Notes under the pieces: model-generated
Told to the model about the DNA's origin: nothing
What the model saw: the letters and a program-made list of their open reading frames with translations, nothing else
Database searches by the model: none
Position numbers and translations under genes: made by a program
Part shown: positions 5,621 through 9,869 of the stretch, one piece after another
Numbering within the stretch: the stretch's first letter is position 1
Layout of the letters: every line of letters begins with the position of its first letter
Assembly: GCA_013816445.1 (NCBI GenBank)
Contig: JACDEK010000024.1
Span: forward strand, 1-9,869
Direction of reading: 5' to 3'
From: Candidatus Saccharimonadota bacterium
GTDB lineage: Bacteria > Patescibacteriota > Saccharimonadia > CAILAD01 > BJGX01
Length of the DNA stretch: 9,869 bases

Positions 5621-5643
5621 AATCCCTTAATTGGGATTTTTTT
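5621..5643 (+). terminator. Rho-independent terminator after tRNA-Ala
   Basis: AATCCC (5621-5626)/GGGATT (5633-5638), loop TTAATT, with a T-run through 5643. It begins 8 nt after the tRNA CCA. Confidence 0.85.
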
Positions 5644-5653
5644 CTTATGCTTG
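5639..5653 (+). repeat. 15-mer shared by the pyrD and pyrF upstream regions (copy 1)
   Basis: TTTTTCTTATGCTTG is identical to 7721-7735. It runs from the T-run of the preceding terminator into the candidate -35 of pyrD. Confidence 0.6.
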
Positions 5654-5679
5654 CTAAAAAGCGCTTATTTCTGCAGAAT
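5651..5679 (+). promoter_or_regulatory. Weak candidate promoter of pyrDC
   Basis: TTGCTA (5651-5656), 17 nt, CAGAAT (5674-5679). Each box matches its consensus at about four of six positions. The same layout (TTGnnA-N17-CARAAT) recurs upstream of pyrF, which raises its credibility. The leader would be about 32-35 nt. Confidence 0.4.
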
Positions 5680-5717
5680 ATCTTAGGTACCTTAATATCT
5701 ATCCGAAAGAGGACATT

Positions 5718-6650
5718 GTGGAATCAATTCAAATTGGCCACCTTAGCTTTGACTACCCGCTCATTATGAGCGCGGCAGGTATGTGTAAAACACTTCAGTT
5801 GCCACCCATTCGGAATCTGACAAAAGCATTTAGTGCTGTTGTGGTTGGATCAATCACTTCTGATGCTCGCACTGGCAACACTGGCCAGTGCGAAGATTTT
5901 ACTGATGACCTTTATGGTCTCAATAGTTGGGGTATGCCCAATGGTGGGGTTAAGTCGGCTGAGTTTGTTGATGGTCTACATGGCCCATTAGCTAACTCGG
6001 TTCATCCGGTAATTGTTAGTGTAGCTGGCTTTAGTGCTAGTGACTATGAGTATTTGATTCGCAAGCTGGCTTGCTGGGGTAGTGGTATCGAGATCAACCT
6101 AGGCTGTCCCAATATTCGCGATGATGGTAGTCAACACAAGATTGCTAGCTTTGATCCAGCTTATATGGCTGCTATTTTTGAAGAGATTCAGCAACTGCAG
6201 AGTATCGATGAAATTACGACAATCGGAGTAAAACTCTCGCCTTATAGTGACCCTGGCCTACTGAAAGAAGTTGCGGCCGTTATTGCCGAAAGTGGCATTG
6301 TTCACTACGTGGCTACCTGTAATACTTTTCCAAACGGCATTGGGTTTGATATATCGGGTAAGTCTCGTATTCAGACCGACCAAGCTGGTTGGGCTGGTGG
6401 TATTAGTGGGCTAGCAATGAACCCGATTAGTCTGAGTAATGCTTATCAGTTTCGCCAGGCGTTACCAGAATCTATTGCGGTTATTCGTGTTGGTGGAGTA
6501 GCTTCGGCGCAAGATGTGATTGAATCGTATCAGATTGGTTGTGCTGGCGTACAGATTGGTACGGCATTTGCCAAGACCGGCGTGTATATCGTTCGTGAAA
6601 TTCTGGTTGAACTTGCGAGTATCCAAAGTGTACAAGAGGAGAAATCATGA
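5718..6650 (+). CDS. pyrD: Dihydroorotate dehydrogenase, class 1 (1A-like)
   Basis: This 310-residue FMN enzyme oxidises dihydroorotate to orotate. Visible are the substrate loop LNSWGMPNGG (68-77), INLGCPNI (126-133) with Cys130 as the class 1 catalytic base, Lys172 in VKLSP for flavin and substrate, CNTFPNG (201-207), the flavin-phosphate segments GGISG (227-231) and RVGGV (257-261), and GTAF (281-284). The NSWGMPNGG loop resembles the fumarate-using, cytosolic class 1A more than 1B, and no pyrK is adjacent. There is no N-terminal membrane helix as in class 2. The start is GTG, with AAAGAGGA (5706-5713) at good spacing; an ATG only appears much later. It overlaps pyrC by ATGA. Confidence 0.92.
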   Translation: MESIQIGHLSFDYPLIMSAAGMCKTLQLPPIRNLTKAFSAVVVGSITSDARTGNTGQCEDFTDDLYGLNSWGMPNGGVKSAEFVDGLHGPLANSVHPVIVSVAGFSASDYEYLIRKLACWGSGIEINLGCPNIRDDGSQHKIASFDPAYMAAIFEEIQQLQSIDEITTIGVKLSPYSDPGLLKEVAAVIAESGIVHYVATCNTFPNGIGFDISGKSRIQTDQAGWAGGISGLAMNPISLSNAYQFRQALPESIAVIRVGGVASAQDVIESYQIGCAGVQIGTAFAKTGVYIVREILVELASIQSVQEEKS

Positions 6651-7690
6651 GCAATCAGTTAAGCATCACTCGTCCAGACGACTGGCACTTGCATGTGCGC
6701 CAAGGCGAAATGCTCAAGCAAGTTGTAGGCAATTCGGCGCGCTATTTTGGGCGTGCTCTGATTATGCCCAATACTGTGCCGCCTATCTTGAATGGCAGTG
6801 ATGCTTTAGAGTATCAAGCTGAGATCTTGCAGGCCACACAGCAGTGGCCGCAGTTTCAGCCAGTTATGTCAATCAAACTGACAATGAATACCACAGCTCA
6901 GATGATCTGCGAAGCCGCAGAGGCTGGAGTGAAAGCCGTCAAGCTGTATCCAACAGGTGCGACAACCAACTCGCAAGACGGAGTTGAATTGTCGCGGTTA
7001 AAAGAAATGGCCGAGAACCTCGTATTTGACGCGATGGCTGATTATAAGATGGTGTTGTGTATTCATGCTGAACAGCCATCTCAGTCAGTGTTCGATAGAG
7101 AGCCGTATGTTATACCGTTCATTGAGGCATTACTGGCTTGGGTTCCTAGGCTCAAGCGTATTGTTATTGAGCATGTCAGTACAGCAAAAATGGCGCAGTT
7201 TGTGGCAAGTTGGCCAGGTCGAGTAGCCGCTACCGTCACGGCTCATCACCTCTACTTAACGATAGAAGATTTGCTTGGTGAGGAGCTAAAGCCACATTAT
7301 TTTTGTAAGCCCATAGTAAAGACTCAACGAGATCAGGATAGTATTTGGTGGTATCTCAAAAACAATTCAAATTTCTTTTTTGGCTCAGACAGTGCACCGC
7401 ATGCACAAGATGCCAAAGAGGCTTGTAGCTGCTCAGCTGGTGTGTATACTGCGCCAATGATGTTGCCACTGCTGGCACATATGTTTGAGCAGCACGATAT
7501 GCTTGATTTGCTTGAAACATTTGTTGCTCATCGGGGAGCTGATTTTTACAACTTTGAAAGAAACCCTGACACAATTACGCTCGTAAGATCAGACGAGCCA
7601 ATGATTGAGTCAGAAGAGTCAGATCGTAATACACCGCGGCAAATGCCTTTACGAAAAGATGATAGAATCTACTGGCATGTAGCCGATTAA
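6647..7690 (+). CDS. pyrC: Dihydroorotase, E. coli PyrC type
   Basis: The 347-residue zinc amidohydrolase closes N-carbamoyl-aspartate to dihydroorotate. Metal and catalytic residues are all present: His14 and His16 in RPDDWHLHVR, Lys99 in AVKLYP (carboxylated bridging lysine), His140 in IHAE, His176 in IEHVST and Asp248 in GSDSAPH. MPNTVPP (40-46), KLYPTGATTNSQDGV and the Cys-containing stretch after APHAQDAKE also match the short PyrC family of Proteobacteria rather than the longer Gram-positive type. The ATG overlaps the pyrD stop, with AAGAGGAG (6634-6641) 5 nt upstream. The protein looks intact. Its closeness to the E. coli type may reflect transfer in a reduced genome. Confidence 0.96.
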   Translation: MSNQLSITRPDDWHLHVRQGEMLKQVVGNSARYFGRALIMPNTVPPILNGSDALEYQAEILQATQQWPQFQPVMSIKLTMNTTAQMICEAAEAGVKAVKLYPTGATTNSQDGVELSRLKEMAENLVFDAMADYKMVLCIHAEQPSQSVFDREPYVIPFIEALLAWVPRLKRIVIEHVSTAKMAQFVASWPGRVAATVTAHHLYLTIEDLLGEELKPHYFCKPIVKTQRDQDSIWWYLKNNSNFFFGSDSAPHAQDAKEACSCSAGVYTAPMMLPLLAHMFEQHDMLDLLETFVAHRGADFYNFERNPDTITLVRSDEPMIESEESDRNTPRQMPLRKDDRIYWHVAD

Positions 7691-7696
7691 AATATT

Positions 7697-7725
7697 TCCT
7701 GCACTAAATATGGTGCAGGATTTTT
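7697..7725 (+). terminator. Rho-independent terminator between pyrC and pyrF
   Basis: TCCTGCAC (7697-7704)/GTGCAGGA (7713-7720), 8 bp perfect, loop TAAATATG, then T5. It lies 6 nt after the pyrC stop and splits the pyrimidine genes into two transcripts or allows partial read-through. Confidence 0.88.
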
Positions 7726-7735
7726 CTTATGCTTG
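7721..7735 (+). repeat. 15-mer shared by the pyrD and pyrF upstream regions (copy 2)
   Basis: TTTTTCTTATGCTTG is identical to 5639-5653 and again bridges a terminator T-run and a candidate -35. Confidence 0.6.
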
Positions 7736-7761
7736 AAATACTTGAGTTACTCAGGCAAAAT
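7733..7761 (+). promoter_or_regulatory. Candidate promoter of pyrF
   Basis: TTGAAA (7733-7738), 17 nt, CAAAAT (7756-7761). The -35 is good and the -10 moderate. The expected start near 7768 leaves a leader of about 34 nt, containing the pyrF ribosome binding site. Confidence 0.45.
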
Positions 7762-7801
7762 CAATACAGCACCTTTCCACCGAACCAAAGAAGGTAGACT
7801 C

Positions 7802-8713
7802 ATGTCTCGTAATTTTATGCAGTTACTGCAGGCCCAGCAAGATAAGGGTCGGTTTGTTTGTGTGGGGCTTGATAGTGATGTCACGAAACTCCCCAAATTC
7901 TTAGTGGAAGAACTCCACACATATGATGCACAGCTCGCTTTCAACATTCGCATTATCAATACAACTAAGGATTGCGCAGGTGCGTATAAGCCCAATATGG
8001 CATTTTACAAAGGGCCAAAGGGCAAGGAAGTATTACGTCAAACTATCGAACATATTCACATGGTTGCTCCAGAGATTCCGGTGATTCTTGATGCCAAGCA
8101 GGGTGACATTGGCAATACCAATGATGGCTACGTGGCTGATGACTTTGCTTTCTACAACGCCGACGCGGTTACGGTGCACAATTTCATGGGCATGGAGGCC
8201 ATGAAGCCGTTTCTTAATCAGGCCGACAAGGGTGTGATTGTACTGTGCCGCACCAGCAACCCGGGGGCTGGCTTTATTCAGAACCTTCAAGTAGAAATTG
8301 AGAGCCATCAGCTTGCGAAGCAGCTGGGTATTAGCTCGGCCGTATCTTTCTATATGAACGATGGCGGTACGCAAGGGCGTCCGACTATTCCGCTATATGA
8401 GTTCATTGCGCACGATGTTGTGACCAACTGGAACTACAATGGCAACTGCTGTGTAGTTGTTGGTGCTACGGTGCCAGAAGAGTTGGCTCGAGTGCGAGAC
8501 ATTGTTGGTGATATGCCGATTCTGCTACCAGGTATTGGTGCCCAGGGTGGCGATGTTGAGGCCACTGTCATGGCTGGCAAAAATAGTCGTGGCCAAGGAA
8601 TGATCATCAACTCGTCTCGCGGCATTATTTTTGCCTCAGACGGCGAAGATTTTGCGGCGGTGGCTCGGCGTGAAATCAAAAAACTGCATGAGATGATCAA
8701 TCAGTATCGATAG
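7802..8713 (+). CDS. pyrF: Orotidine 5'-phosphate decarboxylase, type 2
   Basis: The enzyme converts OMP to UMP, the last step of de novo UMP synthesis. From ATG 7802 it has 303 residues, a little longer than typical type 2 members. Motifs are CVGLDSDVTKLP (20-31), AYKPNMAFYK (61-70), the catalytic DAKQGDIGNT (97-106, with Asp97, Lys99 and Asp102), LLPGIGAQGGD (241-251) and SSRGIIFAS (271-279). The frame is open back to ATG 7733, but the 23 extra residues look unlike the family. ATG 7802 has AAGAAGG (7788-7794) at 7 nt, and the candidate promoter would start transcription after 7733, so 7802 is preferred. It is followed by a clean terminator. Confidence 0.95.
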   Translation: MSRNFMQLLQAQQDKGRFVCVGLDSDVTKLPKFLVEELHTYDAQLAFNIRIINTTKDCAGAYKPNMAFYKGPKGKEVLRQTIEHIHMVAPEIPVILDAKQGDIGNTNDGYVADDFAFYNADAVTVHNFMGMEAMKPFLNQADKGVIVLCRTSNPGAGFIQNLQVEIESHQLAKQLGISSAVSFYMNDGGTQGRPTIPLYEFIAHDVVTNWNYNGNCCVVVGATVPEELARVRDIVGDMPILLPGIGAQGGDVEATVMAGKNSRGQGMIINSSRGIIFASDGEDFAAVARREIKKLHEMINQYR

Positions 8714-8728
8714 AAGTGTCGAAAGTAT

Positions 8729-8753
8729 GCCCAGAAAGTATTCTGGGCTTTTT
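8729..8753 (+). terminator. Rho-independent terminator after pyrF
   Basis: GCCCAGAA (8729-8736)/TTCTGGGC (8741-8748), 8 bp perfect, tetraloop AGTA, then T5 and ATTT. It starts 16 nt after the pyrF stop. Confidence 0.92.
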
Positions 8754-8789
8754 ATTTACCTTCTAATAGTAGAAAAATAATGATAAATA

Positions 8790-8798
8790 TGGTAAAAT
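8790..8798 (+). promoter_or_regulatory. Extended -10 promoter of the gene at 8838
   Basis: TGGTAAAAT (8790-8798) closely matches the extended -10 elements ahead of obgE and the 65-aa gene. No clear -35 is visible in the AT-rich upstream DNA. The predicted start is near 8805, giving a leader of about 33 nt. Confidence 0.55.
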
Positions 8799-8804
8799 AT
8801 CGAA

Positions 8805-8819
8805 GTTCTAATTTAGAAC
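8805..8819. promoter_or_regulatory. Perfect 15-bp palindrome at the predicted transcription start
   Basis: GTTCTAATTTAGAAC has 7-bp arms and a 1-nt centre, beginning about 7 nt after the -10. The position suits a repressor operator. As RNA it could form a 6-bp stem with an ATT loop at the transcript's 5' end. Confidence 0.4.
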
Positions 8820-8837
8820 CTTAAAAAAGGAGCAGCA

Positions 8838-9869
8838 ATGCTCAGTAAAGCAATTGGGTTAGCTCTCAAACACGGTACATATGTATTTGATAAGAGCGGG
8901 ATTATCGATAGAGAAAATGCAACGTTTTGTTTTGAAGATGGTGATTTTACTCCTAATTACTCACGCAGAGAATTCGTTAATTCTGAAGCATCAGTACTAG
9001 ACAGGCTGAATGAAAATTTTGCTGCATTAACCCCACAAGACCAACAATTAAGAAGCATGGGGCCACAGTACTTAAGTACACTTTTTAGTACTACGCATCG
9101 CAAAGATGCATTGCGTAGTGCGCGTAAACAAACTTTTTTACCCGTAGAAGCAGCGTGGCAAGATAGAACGGTTGAGTACGAGTTAACACTACTTGGAACT
9201 TGGCTGATGCGAGATGCTCAGCGAAATTTGCCATTTGGTTGTGTAGAAGCAGCAATTGGATTTAGTCAAAAAAGTTTAGCGGAACGTGAAGATAGAATTA
9301 GAGTTGTTTTTGATCAACTTCGGTGTAGTAATTGGTATGCGCTAAATGAGTATCGTGCCAAAAAATTTGGCGGTGAAAAACGGCAAAACCCACTCGAGGT
9401 ACTACCCCGTCAATATGGCCAGTATCCGTCTGGTATGGTGCGTCCAAACTGTCTAGGGATCAGTGCGATGCTCTGTGGTTGGTGTGAGCTAGCTGGTGTT
9501 GAGTATATGTATGTCAATACAGTGCGCGACAGAACTAGTACGCTTGCTGAAATGCTTGTAAAAACAATTAAGTATTCGTTTGATTGGTGTGAAGAGCATG
9601 ACATTACTATTCCAGAAAAAGATCGATTTGCAATGGAAAGCCAGCTAGAGGAATTCAAAGATCCTTATACTGCGAGTAGTTTTCATCATTGCGTAGCGGT
9701 AAAAATGGAAGATAATTACTGGCTGATGCTTGATCCATATCAAGAGATATTGTTACCTATCTCGCCTGTGAATGAGCGGAGTGGAGAAGGTATAGAAGAA
9801 ACTTACCAGTTGGTGAGCAGACTTACAAAAGCTGTACCAGGAGTGGTAATACAGTATGAACCCGAAGAC
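8838..9869 (+). CDS. Unrecognised protein with a possible transglutaminase-like (papain-fold) domain, 3' end outside window
   Basis: There are 344 codons without a stop, running off the right edge. The ATG follows a strong Shine-Dalgarno (AAAGGAG, 8826-8832) at 5 nt. I do not recognise a named family. The N-terminal 200 residues are mixed and charged, with no signal peptide or membrane segment. From about residue 200 the pattern is PNCLGISAMLCGWCELAG (203-220), then YVNTV, later SSFHHCVAVKMEDNYWLMLDPYQE (280-303). Cys205 at a helix start, His283/His284 before a strand and Asp299 in a W-x-x-LDP motif have the order and spacing expected of a transglutaminase/cysteine-protease-like triad. Cytoplasmic location is inferred from the lack of export signals. 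Its single-gene unit with its own promoter and palindrome suggests separate regulation. Confidence 0.8.
   Translation, partial: MLSKAIGLALKHGTYVFDKSGIIDRENATFCFEDGDFTPNYSRREFVNSEASVLDRLNENFAALTPQDQQLRSMGPQYLSTLFSTTHRKDALRSARKQTFLPVEAAWQDRTVEYELTLLGTWLMRDAQRNLPFGCVEAAIGFSQKSLAEREDRIRVVFDQLRCSNWYALNEYRAKKFGGEKRQNPLEVLPRQYGQYPSGMVRPNCLGISAMLCGWCELAGVEYMYVNTVRDRTSTLAEMLVKTIKYSFDWCEEHDITIPEKDRFAMESQLEEFKDPYTASSFHHCVAVKMEDNYWLMLDPYQEILLPISPVNERSGEGIEETYQLVSRLTKAVPGVVIQYEPED

Noticed and set aside
5569..5769. 66-codon open frame running through tRNA-Ala into pyrD
   Set aside because: It would translate the tRNA and its terminator and overlaps the pyrD start in another frame.
5870..5890. CACTGGC/GCCAGTG inverted repeat in pyrD
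   Set aside because: A 7-bp repeat within conserved coding sequence, with no positional reason to be regulatory.
7733..7801. Upstream ATG 7733 as the pyrF start, adding 23 residues
   Set aside because: The extra residues do not resemble the family N-terminus, there is no Shine-Dalgarno, and the codon lies in the candidate -35 box. ATG 7802 has a well-spaced AAGAAGG.
8033..8374. 113-codon open frame on the - strand inside pyrF
   Set aside because: It lies wholly within well-conserved pyrF sequence and shows no recognisable motif or ribosome binding site.
8805..8819. LexA/SOS box
   Set aside because: The Gram-positive SOS box is GAAC-N4-GTTC. Here the order is reversed (GTTC-N7-GAAC), so it does not match.

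Overview
The window reads as chromosomal sequence from a bacterium with a compact genome of low to moderate GC. All genes lie on the + strand with short gaps or stop/start overlaps. The best guess is a member of the Candidate Phyla Radiation (Patescibacteria), possibly Saccharibacteria-like. This rests on the overall look of the proteins (a short YqgF, an anchored LysM-CHAP protein, a CPR-style C-terminal fragment at the left edge) and on apparently leaderless promoters. It is inference; no rRNA is present to prove it. The standard genetic code fits every gene.

Region 1 (1-1747) is a translationally coupled run: the tail of an unrecognised gene, ruvX/yqgF, then mltG. Region 2 (1748-3440) has a probable promoter and a leader of about 225 nt rich in potential stems. 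It precedes a membrane-anchored LysM-CHAP cell-wall protein, followed by a 118-nt nested imperfect palindrome that includes a terminator, then a second strong bidirectional terminator. MltG and the LysM-CHAP protein both point to peptidoglycan remodelling.

Region 3 (3468-5644) begins with a very good promoter (TTGAAA-N17-TATATT, extended -10) placed so close to obgE that its mRNA should be leaderless. It continues with an RsmC-like methyltransferase overlapping obgE, a 65-aa single-span membrane protein with its own apparently leaderless promoter, and tRNA-Ala(GGC) with a terminator. The theme is ribosome assembly and translation.

Region 4 (5639-8753) is a pyrimidine block: pyrD and pyrC overlap by ATGA, followed by a terminator and then pyrF. 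Together they cover dihydroorotase, dihydroorotate dehydrogenase and OMP decarboxylase. pyrE, pyrB, carAB and pyrK are not in the window. The same 15-mer (TTTTTCTTATGCTTG) sits between terminator and promoter ahead of both pyrD and pyrF.

Region 5 (8754-9869) has an extended -10 promoter, a perfect 15-bp palindrome at the expected transcription start, and a 344-codon gene running off the window. Its Cys/His/Asp spacing suggests a transglutaminase-like (papain-fold) domain, but I do not recognise the family. No CRISPR array, insertion sequence, integrase or rRNA was seen, and no convincing gene on the - strand. The least explained items are the structured leader at 1825-2048, the 118-nt palindrome at 3233-3350, the leaderless promoter set and the gene at 8838.
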